Source of the DNA: Luminiphilus sp.
GTDB taxonomy: Bacteria > Pseudomonadota > Gammaproteobacteria > Pseudomonadales > Halieaceae
DNA: 35,302 bases
Reading direction: 5' to 3'
Assembly (NCBI GenBank): GCA_029242325.1
Contig: JAQWUD010000018.1
Span: forward strand, 1-35,302
Shown here: positions 1-8,324 of the stretch, one piece after another
How positions within the stretch are numbered: the stretch's first letter is position 1
Layout of the letters: every line of letters starts with the position of its first letter
Translations under genes and position numbers: made by a program
Notes under the pieces: generated by a model
Told to the model about the DNA's origin: nothing
The model's input: the letters and a program-made list of their open reading frames with translations, nothing else
The model's database searches: none

Positions 1-1983
1 AACTTCAACACCTTGCGCAGTGGATTCACCCACATTGACCGCCTGAGTCTCCTGGAAGTCGTTACCGGCCGCATCCTTGATGGTCACAACGGTGTCACGC
101 TGGAGGCTCTCATAGGTGGTGTTGAAGTAGGCCGCATTCAATCGCATGGTGCCGTCGAGCAGATCAGCCTTGAGACCAAACTCGATATTCTCGTTCACCT
201 CAGCATCGAAAGCCGCGCAAGAACTCGGCGAGCCGCAGGTCTCGGAGAAACCGCCCGCTACGAAGCCCGTTGCGAAGCTGGCGTATGCCATCAAGTCGTC
301 AGTGAACTTATAGTCCGCCACGACACGGAAAGTCGTCTTCGTCCAGGTCTCTGAGTTTTTCTGCACATTACCAAACGCCGACTCAGGGAGCGGATTGGTA
401 AATGGTCCCTCGGCTTGATCCAAAGTAATAAAATTACTAACCGGGTTAGCAGCGGTGCCCAAGTTTTGGCGGACAAAGTCCTTCTCGTCATGGGTGTAGC
501 GAACGCCGCCACTCAGGGTCAGGCGATCAGTCACTTCAAACGACCCATCGGCGTAAGCAGCCCACGTTTTTCGGTCTTGGGTGGTGTACTGGATTTCAAA
601 GGTATCGCGGTAAAAATCGGCACCCGCCAACGGCAGAAAGAAACCAAGACTCGCAAAAACATTAAACTCGAGATCATCCGTGTACGAAGCGGTACCCGCG
701 ACAAAGTTAAAGGGGCCGTCATACTGACTGGCGACTCGCAGCTCCAGCTGGGTAGTGTCTCTGGTCGTATTTCGGCTCGCGTCATACAGCGACGTATATG
801 CCTCACCGGTATAGGTGCTGGCCAGAATCTCGTCCTGATCGCGCATGCCGGTAATCGCTTTAACAATGTAGTTACCCAGATCAAATTCCATATTCAGGTA
901 GATGCCATCGGCGTCTATCTGGTGCCCACCATTCATGTCGATAAGAGAGTTCTGCGTGTAGCTTTGTCCCGTAATAAACGGATCGCTAATGCCCTGCGTC
1001 TGATAGCCAGGGAAACCAATCAGGGGCCAAATATATCCTTCACCTTCGGGGGTATCGTTAGCGGTTGCCGGTGTTTCGGAATCGTCATCGACATATTCGA
1101 AAATCAGATCCGCCGCTATCCAGTCGTTGGGCTCCCAGCGGAACTTCAACTTTCCGGCGAACACATCCTTACCGCCAATGTTGCTGCCATCACCGGTTGT
1201 AGGGTAGGTAGAGCGAATGCTATCAGTGGAGGGTGAGGCAGGGTCACCCGTGACCTCGCTACAGGCAAAACACAACAGATCACCGCCCATTGGCTTGGTA
1301 TTTGACCAATAGCCATCGGTGTAGTCTCGAATCACAGACAGGCGTGCCGCAAGGGTGTCGCCCAGAGGCACATTGATAGCGAACTTGAACTTCTCAATGT
1401 CGCTGTCGTTGCTGGTGTACTGGCCATAATTCACTTCGAACTTACCGCCGAGCTCTCCGCCCACCTCAGGCTTGATCGTGGTGAAGGCAATCGCACCACC
1501 GGTGGTGTTCTTGCCGAACAAAGTGCCCTGCGGGCCTCTGAAGATCTCCACCTGTTCGATGTCGAATACTTCAACAAACTGCGACTGAACGTGGTTAAAC
1601 GCATAGTCGTCTACCGTCAGGCCCACAGAGGGATCCTTGGTCACCAGAATCGAAATGAAGCCCGTCCCGCGCATACCTCCGGCGATCGCGTTAAAGCCAT
1701 TCTGCGGTGTTAACGTGACATTGGGCGACAGCTGAGCGAGTTCAGTGACGTCGTTCTGGAAGGTTTTTTCCAACTGCGCGGCAGTAATCGTGCTCACCGC
1801 GATCGGGAGATCCTGCTGCTGCACGTCACGTTTGGTGCCCGTCACAATCACTTCCTCAAGGGCCGAGGCCGTGACTTCGTCATCTTGGGCCATAGAAGGT
1901 ACGGCCTGAGAAGCAATAGCGACTGCGATGGAGAGAACTATTTTTCGGGAAGAGAAACGTTGTCTCTTGAAGTTTATCGTCAT
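1..1983 (-). CDS. TonB-dependent outer-membrane receptor (C-terminus cut by left edge)
   Basis: The minus strand is open for 661 codons from the ATG at 1983 to the left edge, so the end of the barrel is missing. The first ~33 residues are a basic start plus a hydrophobic signal peptide ending SMA-QDD. A TonB-box-like stretch follows (EEVIVTGTKR), then a plug domain with the typical VEIFRGPQGTLFGKNTTGG motif and a repetitive beta-barrel (TDRLTLSGGVRYTHDEKDF, DLMAYASFATGF). This is the architecture of TonB-dependent receptors that import siderophores, cobalamin, glycans or other bulky substrates with energy from TonB/ExbBD; the substrate cannot be told from sequence. An AGGGA ribosome site lies about nine bases upstream of the ATG. 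It is transcribed divergently from the M24 gene, so the two may share control. Full-length relatives are usually 750-850 residues. Confidence 0.95.
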   Translation of the reverse strand, partial: MTINFKRQRFSSRKIVLSIAVAIASQAVPSMAQDDEVTASALEEVIVTGTKRDVQQQDLPIAVSTITAAQLEKTFQNDVTELAQLSPNVTLTPQNGFNAIAGGMRGTGFISILVTKDPSVGLTVDDYAFNHVQSQFVEVFDIEQVEIFRGPQGTLFGKNTTGGAIAFTTIKPEVGGELGGKFEVNYGQYTSNDSDIEKFKFAINVPLGDTLAARLSVIRDYTDGYWSNTKPMGGDLLCFACSEVTGDPASPSTDSIRSTYPTTGDGSNIGGKDVFAGKLKFRWEPNDWIAADLIFEYVDDDSETPATANDTPEGEGYIWPLIGFPGYQTQGISDPFITGQSYTQNSLIDMNGGHQIDADGIYLNMEFDLGNYIVKAITGMRDQDEILASTYTGEAYTSLYDASRNTTRDTTQLELRVASQYDGPFNFVAGTASYTDDLEFNVFASLGFFLPLAGADFYRDTFEIQYTTQDRKTWAAYADGSFEVTDRLTLSGGVRYTHDEKDFVRQNLGTAANPVSNFITLDQAEGPFTNPLPESAFGNVQKNSETWTKTTFRVVADYKFTDDLMAYASFATGFVAGGFSETCGSPSSCAAFDAEVNENIEFGLKADLLDGTMRLNAAYFNTTYESLQRDTVVTIKDAAGNDFQETQAVNVGESTAQGVEV

Positions 1984-2151
1984 GGCATGTGTCCCTGTTA
2001 ATTTTGGTGTAATTTATTCTGGTTGCTTCAAACTGAGGCAAAATTTATTCGAGGCTTGCTGAACACCAGCAAGTTTCAGATTACTTCCAAAATGCCAGTT
2101 ATTCAAGGATATGATAGGTGGCATGAGTAAATATGATACGGCTCAAAAAAC
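1984..2151. promoter_or_regulatory. Divergent intergenic region with a 19-bp palindrome and a direct repeat
   Basis: This gap separates the receptor (minus) from the M24 gene (plus) and must contain both promoters. CTTGCTG at 2055-2061 and CAGCAAG at 2067-2073 form a perfect 7-bp inverted repeat around a 5-base centre. AATTTATTC occurs at 2011-2019 and again at 2042-2050, 31 bases apart (about three helical turns), each followed a few bases later by TTGCT. Either could be a regulator-binding site controlling both genes. Matches to sigma-70 boxes are weak, so I do not place a start site. Confidence 0.35.
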
Positions 2152-2170
2152 ATGCATAGCGCGAAAATAA
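2123..2170 (+). CDS. Possible 15-codon leader ORF overlapping the M24 start
   Basis: ATG at 2123 is preceded by AGGTGG four bases away and opens a 15-residue frame, MSKYDTAQKTCIARK, ending at TAA 2168-2170. It overlaps the annotated M24 start codon (2152) in another frame. The M24 start itself has no visible ribosome site, so translation could depend on this leader through coupling. It is equally possible that this is chance, or that the M24 message is nearly leaderless from the TATGAT at 2132-2137. Confidence 0.22.
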   Translation: MSKYDTAQKTCIARK

Positions 2171-3414
2171 AAAGAGTCCGAGACCTATTGGCTTCTAGCG
2201 GCGCCGCTGGAGTACTGCTTAGTACTCACGATAATGTCTTCTACGCCTCTGGCTTCAGCTCGGTGATGGATGGATGGCATCTGATCGAACCCATTGCCGC
2301 TGTTTTTATCCCCACAGATGCCCAATTACCCATCGTGCTGATCCTCCCAGAGGCCAGCATCATCTCGCTCATTGTCTCCGAACGGGGCGGCCACCCGGTC
2401 CACTATGAGCGAATCGCCACCTTCGACATGTTGAACTTCTGCCAGACAGCCCGCGCGGAGGACGCACATTTGGCGCTACCGGACGATCTGCTCGCTGAAT
2501 TAGGCGAAGTGATGAAGCGGGTAGAAGGGCAATGCGAACACGACATCATCAAAACAATCGCCGCAACCCTCACCCGCCATGTCGATCCGGGGGATTGTGT
2601 TCTCTTTGATGATCTGCGCGTCGCCCACCACATCAGGGCCATCACCGGCCAAACAACGGGCGATGCGCTGGACATCATGCTGGCCGCACGCGCCATCAAA
2701 ACAGCTGACGAGCTTGCTCTCCTCAGGGAGAGTGGCGCTATCGCCGACGACATCATGGCTCATACCATCTCACTACTGGGGGTGGGCGCTTCTTGGGGCG
2801 AGGTAGAGAAAGGCGTCGCGCAATACATGATCTCGCGCGGCGTCGATCCCCTTCCAGGTAGCCCTATGCTGTTTGGCGGTGCCTATGACCTCGTATTTCG
2901 ACCCGATCTATTTCGCACCGCCGTCAGCCGTCCTTTTACAGGCGGGGAAATCGCGATTCTTGAAACTCAAGGACGATACAAAAATTTTTGGATTGATATT
3001 AATCGGACCGCCCATATTGGGCCGGCATCACAAGCGTACCGCGATCAATACAGCGCCGTTCGTGACGTTTTCGAAACCATCAGTGCCCGGCTCAAACCCG
3101 GTGCCAATACCGCCGATATCTGCCAGTTCCGCGATATTCCTGCAGCGCAACGCTTGGATCCTCCAGAGAAGCTGCTGGTAGTTGCGCATTCTATAGGGCT
3201 CGTGCCGTTGGAAAGCCCCGTGCGGTATCCCGGTACCGGGTTCCATAGTGCAAACAAGGGATTTGTTGCAGAGCCCGGCATGGTCATCAGCATCGACTGC
3301 CTCTATTTTGGCAGTGGGCTGGGGCCCTCTCACATGGAGAACGTATTCATAGTGAACGACAGTGGAGTCGAGCCTCTATATCAGTATCCGCTGGATCTCG
3401 CTGAGGTGGGCTAG
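2152..3414 (+). CDS. M24-family (Xaa-Pro aminopeptidase/creatinase fold) protein
   Basis: The 420-residue product has the two-domain layout of M24 proteins: a creatinase-type N-terminal domain (about 1-165) and a pita-bread catalytic domain (about 170-415). The classical five metal ligands are D, D, H, E, E. Here the aligned positions read E271 (in ILETQGRY), D282 (in WIDINRT), H346 (in AHSIGL), D382 (in SIDC) and E396 (in HMENVF), so the first and fourth ligands are altered although still acidic. The usual second histidine of the HE.P motif is also absent (VPLESP). It may therefore be a peptidase with unusual metal binding or an M24 enzyme on a non-peptide substrate; DddP-type DMSP lyases are one marine example of such drift, but I cannot assign that. 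No convincing ribosome site precedes the ATG. It is divergent from the TonB receptor. Confidence 0.85.
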   Translation: MHSAKIKRVRDLLASSGAAGVLLSTHDNVFYASGFSSVMDGWHLIEPIAAVFIPTDAQLPIVLILPEASIISLIVSERGGHPVHYERIATFDMLNFCQTARAEDAHLALPDDLLAELGEVMKRVEGQCEHDIIKTIAATLTRHVDPGDCVLFDDLRVAHHIRAITGQTTGDALDIMLAARAIKTADELALLRESGAIADDIMAHTISLLGVGASWGEVEKGVAQYMISRGVDPLPGSPMLFGGAYDLVFRPDLFRTAVSRPFTGGEIAILETQGRYKNFWIDINRTAHIGPASQAYRDQYSAVRDVFETISARLKPGANTADICQFRDIPAAQRLDPPEKLLVVAHSIGLVPLESPVRYPGTGFHSANKGFVAEPGMVISIDCLYFGSGLGPSHMENVFIVNDSGVEPLYQYPLDLAEVG

Positions 3415-3528
3415 TACGCCATCAACGTAGCCGGCGAATTCGCCGCAGTATTAAGGGCGGGCCGCTTCCAAACGGGAACATCGCACCGAGACCCTTCTAT
3501 TAATGGAGCCCGCAATAGGCCCCGGCTA

Positions 3529-4452
3529 TCACGCAGCAAGAGACAGATGGTAACCCAGGCGCGGGAACCATACGTGAGCCAATGCGTCAGGCCTGGGAGT
3601 CACAGCAATAACGGCCTGGGCATCGTCGATCGCCAGCAGCATGCCCTCTGATACACCCCGATCGGCAGAGCCGGTCGAGACGGCGACGTGACACCCAACC
3701 CACTCGGACAACGGCTCGGAAGGTGGCGTTTCCGGCAATGTCACCCGCTCACCCGTCTCCAAAGCCTCCCAGGCTGCCCCGATCGTGACATCTTCGCGCT
3801 CACCCGCTCCCTGATCCAACATTCTCTGGTACCAGGCGACGACTGGCGCGAACTCGGCGACCAATGGCATCAGGTCGGGCAGTGCACTGTGGATCATCCA
3901 CAGCATTCCCCAGGCATGAACGTCCCCGATGTCCGGGTGCTCTCCCCCTACGAAAGCCGCGCCGCCAGCCAGATGACGCGACAAGGTGCCGAGGAAAGCC
4001 CGCACCTGACTGTTCCGATCCGGATCCACTACCGTCAAAACATCGAAATTCACTTCGGGGAAAACCTGTTTTCGGTCGGCCAGAACTGCTTCTTCCCACT
4101 GCGCTTTATAGGTCGCCAAAGCCGTATGCAAAATCGGCGTGAAAAATCGCTCACCCCATGCATACCCGGCAGCGTGCGCCAGCTCGCCCCGGGGATTCAG
4201 CACATGCCCTTGCTGAAAATAGCGATCTAACGCCTGTGCAATCATCCAGTTATCGACATAAACATCTGCCCCAACCTGCAATACGGGGGTTCCCCGATAC
4301 CCTCCGGTCAGCGCCTCAACGTCGGGCTTGGGCGCAATCAGTGGCATCTCAACGCTACGCCAAGCAAGCCCTTTAAGGCCCATCATTTTCTGTGCCTTTT
4401 GGGAAAACGGCGAAATATCGTATTGGTGCAGAATCAGTGATTGTTGTGCCAT
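3529..4452 (-). CDS. Glutathione S-transferase-like protein
   Basis: About 307 residues. Residues 5-80 match a thioredoxin-like GST N-terminal domain, with LHQYDISPFSQKAQKMMGLK (the SPF segment sits where the catalytic Ser/Tyr/Cys lies in GSTs) and RGTPVLQVGADVYVDNWMI (the cis-Pro loop and the substrate-side helix). The rest is a helical C-terminal domain (RFFTPILHTALATYKAQW), longer than in a standard 200-230-residue GST. I chose ATG 4452 rather than GTG 4464 because GAGG and AGGG lie upstream of it. Probably cytosolic, using glutathione for conjugation or reduction; the substrate is unknown. It converges on the M24 gene (114-base gap, containing a perfect 14-bp palindrome at 3432-3445) and is divergent from the LuxR gene. 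Confidence 0.8.
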   Translation of the reverse strand: MAQQSLILHQYDISPFSQKAQKMMGLKGLAWRSVEMPLIAPKPDVEALTGGYRGTPVLQVGADVYVDNWMIAQALDRYFQQGHVLNPRGELAHAAGYAWGERFFTPILHTALATYKAQWEEAVLADRKQVFPEVNFDVLTVVDPDRNSQVRAFLGTLSRHLAGGAAFVGGEHPDIGDVHAWGMLWMIHSALPDLMPLVAEFAPVVAWYQRMLDQGAGEREDVTIGAAWEALETGERVTLPETPPSEPLSEWVGCHVAVSTGSADRGVSEGMLLAIDDAQAVIAVTPRPDALAHVWFPRLGYHLSLAA

Positions 4453-4595
4453 AGCCCTACACACCTCGAGTTTATTTTGACACCGTGAACCGGAATACTC
4501 TGAGCGTCAAGGCCACACGCCACTGTCGGCAATGCGTCAATCCCAGGCCAGTAAATCCGTTGAGTGGTGCTAGCTAATCCAGCTAAGCTCTCGCT

Positions 4596-5441
4596 ATGAG
4601 CACCCTAGCCGCCTTTTCCGCCGTGGTCGCCGACGCCACCTCTCAGCTAGGCGAGCCCTCGTTTGCCAAAGTGCTGGGCTTGGGCATCAGCGAGCTCGTG
4701 GGTGCCGACGATGTATCGGTGATAAGGCATCGTGATACGGGGGCGCCAGTCATTGAATACTCCCTACCGAGCAAGGGGCGTGGTGAGACAACGCTGGATC
4801 GATATGTCAAAGGACCTTTTCTGCTCGATCCGTTTTACCGGGCGTCAGAAGTCGAGGGGCGATTCGGCGTCTTCGGACTCAGCAGCCTGGCCCCAAAGGG
4901 CTTTAAGGACAGCGAGTACTATCGCACCTGGTATCACGCTTGCGGCTTTCAGGATGAATGTGGGTTGCTGATCAAGCTGGGTCACGGTTCTGTCAACATC
5001 GCGCTGGGCATCACCGACAACAGCCGAAAATTTGCGAAGGCGCAGGTTCGAGCATTGCACGATATCTTCCCGGCTGCAGAAGCACTGATGCAACAACATT
5101 GGGGCATGCTCAATCCCCAAGTGACCGATCCCTCCAATTTGCGGCATCGGTTGCAGAGCGCCCAGAGCGCATTCGGATCATCGGTGCTCACACGGCGGGA
5201 AAGAGAGGTGATCGAGCTGGTCCTGCTGGGCCACAGTACCCGACTGATCGCAGAGAAGCTCAGGATCTCGGGCGAAACCGTCAAACTTCATCGCAAGCAC
5301 GCTTACGCCAAACTCGATATTTCCTCGCAGGCGGAGCTGTTCTACCTGTTTGTTGATGCGCTCGCCAATCACGTCGGTGATGAGGATCAAGATCCGTTAT
5401 TGGCGTATCACGGGCAACCGAACCGGGGCCAGAGTGTTTGA
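4596..5441 (+). CDS. LuxR-type (GerE HTH) transcriptional regulator
   Basis: 281 residues. The C-terminal 60-65 residues carry a typical GerE/LuxR helix-turn-helix: LTRREREVIELVLLGHST at about 198-215, then IAEKLRISGETVKLHRKHA with the usual ETVK recognition-helix residues. The N-terminal ~180 residues resemble neither a receiver domain nor a clear autoinducer-binding domain; they contain a possible sensor segment (YRTWYHACGFQDECGLL). I therefore call it an orphan LuxR-family regulator of unknown signal. No good ribosome site is seen before the ATG. Its targets are not evident; the divergent GST gene and the nearby minus-strand operon are candidates. Confidence 0.88.
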   Translation: MSTLAAFSAVVADATSQLGEPSFAKVLGLGISELVGADDVSVIRHRDTGAPVIEYSLPSKGRGETTLDRYVKGPFLLDPFYRASEVEGRFGVFGLSSLAPKGFKDSEYYRTWYHACGFQDECGLLIKLGHGSVNIALGITDNSRKFAKAQVRALHDIFPAAEALMQQHWGMLNPQVTDPSNLRHRLQSAQSAFGSSVLTRREREVIELVLLGHSTRLIAEKLRISGETVKLHRKHAYAKLDISSQAELFYLFVDALANHVGDEDQDPLLAYHGQPNRGQSV

Positions 5442-5461
5442 ATGGCGCCTTCTCCCCTCCA

Positions 5462-5656
5462 TCAAAGACGCTGCGAGGGGGTTTCAATCGCGGTGATCTG
5501 CAGGGGCGCCGCTAACGCATGCTGGCACAACATCCTGAGTAGCGCCCCCTGAACCTTGGCGTCAGAGCGGGGATGAGCTGGCATTGATTTAACCCGCAGA
5601 CCATAACGCATACCATTGCCGGCATTTTTTACCCGCAACGAACCTTTAAGAATCAC
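5462..5656 (-). CDS. Possible small basic protein coupled to the upstream gene
   Basis: A 64-residue frame begins with GTG at 5656, inside the last codons of the chalcone-isomerase-like gene (overlap 11 bases), and runs to 5462. The product is basic, has no signal peptide or membrane segment, and resembles nothing I recognise. The overlapping start is the main argument for it, since the two upstream genes of the run are also overlap-coupled. Against it are the unusual composition and the lack of a known family. Confidence 0.2.
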   Translation of the reverse strand: MILKGSLRVKNAGNGMRYGLRVKSMPAHPRSDAKVQGALLRMLCQHALAAPLQITAIETPSQRL

Positions 5657-6242
5657 CTGACGCGGCCGCCTCGATGCTCGAGCTAATCAACTCCTCTCTC
5701 AGGGCGGGCCGTGGTGTGTCGGGGTCAAGCCAAATACCGCCAAAGAGCGGCCCAAAGTCCGCATCAGTGATACCTCCAATCGATGCGCCATTGAACCAAA
5801 ACCAATTCCGATCCTCGGCGCTGACACCAAAAACCAAGTTATCGCCAACGGCAATATCAGGCCAAAGGGCGCCGAGCTGCTCGAGCCATTGCGCCATATT
5901 AGGGTGAGCCCGGCCCTGCTGGCGCCAGGCCTTTTGCGTTTCTGTAACCAGCTGGCTGGCGGGGATATCGCGAAGGTAGTGAAGAGACAACTGATAGCCC
6001 CCCCCTCCCGGCCAAGTCCCACTAGGCGTATACAAAGCCGAGTCATAAACCTCCCAGAACAATACCTTGAGCCGTGCTTTCCCCACCAGCGGCCACCGCT
6101 CGGTCGATAGCACGGGCTCAACGCTCCCCTTCAGATCTGCTTGAATAGGGCCGATTTTTTCAGTGGGGGCGTGCGATGCGTCTTCAGCCGCAGCTATAAC
6201 AAGCTGTCCCCAAAACAGTAAAGCGATAACAGCGATCCTCAC
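5646..6242 (-). CDS. Chalcone-isomerase-like exported protein
   Basis: 198 residues if started at GTG 6242, which overlaps the TGA of the upstream gene (GTGA), suggesting translational coupling. The N-terminus is a signal peptide (RIAVIALLFWGQLVIAAAE). The mature part has the pattern of bacterial chalcone-isomerase-like proteins: GKARLKVLFWEVYDSALYTP, LSLHYLRDIPASQLV, and a late FWFNGASIG then FGPLFGGIWLDPDT segment. These bacterial members are not shown to act on flavonoids; they may bind fatty acids or other small hydrophobic ligands in the periplasm. From memory, DUF2878 and chalcone-isomerase-like genes recur together in gammaproteobacterial clusters that also include cyclopropane-fatty-acid-synthase-like and flavin amine oxidase genes; only this pair is present here. 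A longer reading from 6299 lacks a sensible start. Confidence 0.8.
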   Translation of the reverse strand: MRIAVIALLFWGQLVIAAAEDASHAPTEKIGPIQADLKGSVEPVLSTERWPLVGKARLKVLFWEVYDSALYTPSGTWPGGGGYQLSLHYLRDIPASQLVTETQKAWRQQGRAHPNMAQWLEQLGALWPDIAVGDNLVFGVSAEDRNWFWFNGASIGGITDADFGPLFGGIWLDPDTPRPALREELISSSIEAAASGDS

Positions 6243-6739
6243 TGCATCACCGCCATGCGGTGGCTGATGCGATAGAGCACGGGTAACAAAAGGGTCCATA
6301 CACAGATCAAGATCGCAATTGAGACGCTTTCACCCAGTGGCAGCGAGACGGCGCCCAAACCGGCGCCCACCACATAGTTAAAGGGCACAGCTATCCCGCC
6401 CAGCATCGCTGCTAGCCACCAGGTTTGACCAATCTTGGCAAAGCTTCGGTAGAGGGCTGCGGCAAACACCCACCAGAGCACGATCAACCACGCCGGCACG
6501 ATCGTCGCCACATCAAAATCGAAGACGCCCATCACCGTGAGCAGCAGGTCGGCCGCTAAGCCCGTCATGGCGACAGGCAAAAGCCGCTTGAACTCAGAGA
6601 AGCGCGCCTCCACCAACGCGAAGTGCAGAGCCAGCGAGAGCAATGCCAGAGGCACCCACGCTTCCCTCCCCAGCACGCAGCAAAACCAGGTGCACTGGAA
6701 CCACAACGCGTTGAACCAAAATGTATCGACCAGCCTCAT
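6239..6739 (-). CDS. DUF2878-family integral membrane protein
   Basis: 166 residues, almost entirely hydrophobic with about five to six predicted membrane spans. It starts MRLVDTFWFNALWFQCTWFC and contains the family-like segments LHFALVEARFSEFKRLL, GLAADLLLTVMGVFDF and GAGLGAVSLPLGES. This pattern matches DUF2878, an inner-membrane family of unknown function. It is the first gene of a two- or three-gene run; its stop overlaps the start of the chalcone-isomerase-like gene. A joint role in membrane-lipid modification is a guess from the family's usual company only. Confidence 0.8.
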   Translation of the reverse strand: MRLVDTFWFNALWFQCTWFCCVLGREAWVPLALLSLALHFALVEARFSEFKRLLPVAMTGLAADLLLTVMGVFDFDVATIVPAWLIVLWWVFAAALYRSFAKIGQTWWLAAMLGGIAVPFNYVVGAGLGAVSLPLGESVSIAILICVWTLLLPVLYRISHRMAVMQ

Positions 6740-6773
6740 AGGTAGGTAAGTACGCGTTCTCCCAGACGACAGA

Positions 6774-8153
6774 TCAGGCCGCGGTTGGCATCGCTCCGTA
6801 ATGCTGCGCGGTTCGATCCAATGCGATGACGAGTTGGTCCACGAGAAAATCGATCTCCGCGCGCTCGGTCACAAAGGGCGGGGCCATAATCATGGCATCG
6901 CCCGTTTGACGCACCATCAAGCTCTGTGTGATGGCAGTGTCACGGCAGTAAACGGCCGCCTCAGATTCTGGCGCGAGTCGCTCTCGCGAAGATTTGTCCC
7001 GGACTAATTCCACAGCGGCAAACAGGCCCTTTACCCGCACCTGACCCACAATGGGATGGTCGGCAAGCCCGATCACGCGATTCGCAAAATAGGGCGCGAG
7101 GTCAACCACGCCCTGCTCGATAATGCGGGTCTCTTCCAGGATATCGAGCGTTGCCAAACCCGCAGCGCAGGATGCCGGGTGCCCCGAATACGTGAGGCCA
7201 TGGGCAAATTCACCGCCACCAGACAACAGGACGTCTGAAATTTTCTGACTGACCAGGCTGCCACCCAACGGCATATACCCATTGGTCACCGCTTTGGCAA
7301 AGGTCACCAGATCGGGCTCGATATCATAGGTCTCAAAGCCGAACCATTTGCCGGTTCGGCCGAATCCACAAATCACCTCATCGGAAATGAAGAGAATATC
7401 GCGCTCGTCAAGAATGCGCTTTACCTCGGGCCAGTATGACTCCGGAGGCACAATGACACCCCCTGCGCCTTGAACCGGCTCGGCGATGAATGCCGCCACT
7501 CGGTGCTCTCCCAACTCATCAATTTTCTTCTCCAGCTCGCGAGCCGCGGCGATACCAAACGCCTCTGGGTCAAGATCGGCTCCTTCCTCAAACCAATGGG
7601 GTTGCTGAATATGGTGAACGTAATCGAGTCCCATGGTCTGCTTGTGCATGGCCGACATTCCGCCCAGCGAGGAAGCACCGATGGTGCTCCCGTGATACGC
7701 ATTGTGACGGCTGATAATGAGTTTTTTCTCGGGCTTACCCAACAAATCAAAATACCGATGTACAAACTTGATCTGGGTATCGTTGGCTTCCGACCCGGAG
7801 TTCGTAAAAAACACGTGCTGAAATCGCTCCGGCGTCACCTGACACAGGCGCGCAGCCAACTCGGCGGCCGGTTGATTGGAGCACTTGAAGAAGTTGTTAT
7901 AAAACGGCAGTTCAGCTAGCTGGGCAGCGACGGCCTCTTTAATCCGGTTTTGACTGTACCCCAGGTTGCAGCACCATAATCCCGACATGCCATCCTGAAT
8001 TTTGTTGCCGTCCGAGTCATAGATATAGATGTGCTCGGCACGACTCATAATACGCCCACCATGGCGGGCGTAATCTCCAAAGTCAGTGAACGGATGCAAG
8101 TGATGCGCTTGATCCAGCCGCTTCAGTGCTTGCGTATCGAGCGTCGCGGTCAT
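6774..8153 (-). CDS. Class III (omega) PLP-dependent aminotransferase
   Basis: 459 residues from ATG 8153, chosen because GGGAG lies nine bases upstream; a longer frame to 8198 has no support. The protein follows the class III aminotransferase layout throughout: DGMSGLWCCNLGYSQNRI near the N-terminus, VFFTNSGSEANDTQIK (phosphate loop), YHGSTIGASSLGG, FIAEPVQGAGGVIVPP, ISDEVICGFGRTGKWF (the Asp that contacts the pyridine nitrogen), and VTFAKAVTNGYMPLGG with the Schiff-base lysine K287. The closest relatives are omega-amino acid:pyruvate, taurine:pyruvate and putrescine/spermidine transaminases; the exact amine cannot be assigned. Cytosolic. Divergent from the MBL/esterase pair, which may indicate a shared catabolic role. 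Confidence 0.92.
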   Translation of the reverse strand: MTATLDTQALKRLDQAHHLHPFTDFGDYARHGGRIMSRAEHIYIYDSDGNKIQDGMSGLWCCNLGYSQNRIKEAVAAQLAELPFYNNFFKCSNQPAAELAARLCQVTPERFQHVFFTNSGSEANDTQIKFVHRYFDLLGKPEKKLIISRHNAYHGSTIGASSLGGMSAMHKQTMGLDYVHHIQQPHWFEEGADLDPEAFGIAAARELEKKIDELGEHRVAAFIAEPVQGAGGVIVPPESYWPEVKRILDERDILFISDEVICGFGRTGKWFGFETYDIEPDLVTFAKAVTNGYMPLGGSLVSQKISDVLLSGGGEFAHGLTYSGHPASCAAGLATLDILEETRIIEQGVVDLAPYFANRVIGLADHPIVGQVRVKGLFAAVELVRDKSSRERLAPESEAAVYCRDTAITQSLMVRQTGDAMIMAPPFVTERAEIDFLVDQLVIALDRTAQHYGAMPTAA

Positions 8154-8324
8154 TCTGAATTCTCCCGATATTGGTGATGGGGGTTTACGCCTGACCAACG
8201 AACAAAATCAGGGCAAAAGTAGTATCACATTGCGGTCGGGGCCTGTCAGTAACCCCATAGGGAGAGCTCGGTGGACAGCCGGACGCCTGACGCGCACACT
8301 TCGGCCTCAGAAGAGAGAGGATCT

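Noticed and set aside
415-1236. A 273-codon open frame on the plus strand
   Set aside because: It is antisense to the TonB receptor, whose frame has signal peptide, plug and barrel motifs across the same bases; the plus-strand product resembles nothing.
5452-5481. Terminator after the LuxR gene (CCCCTC / GAGGGG)
   Set aside because: The stem is only six pairs with a 15-base loop and is followed by TTTC, too weak to call.
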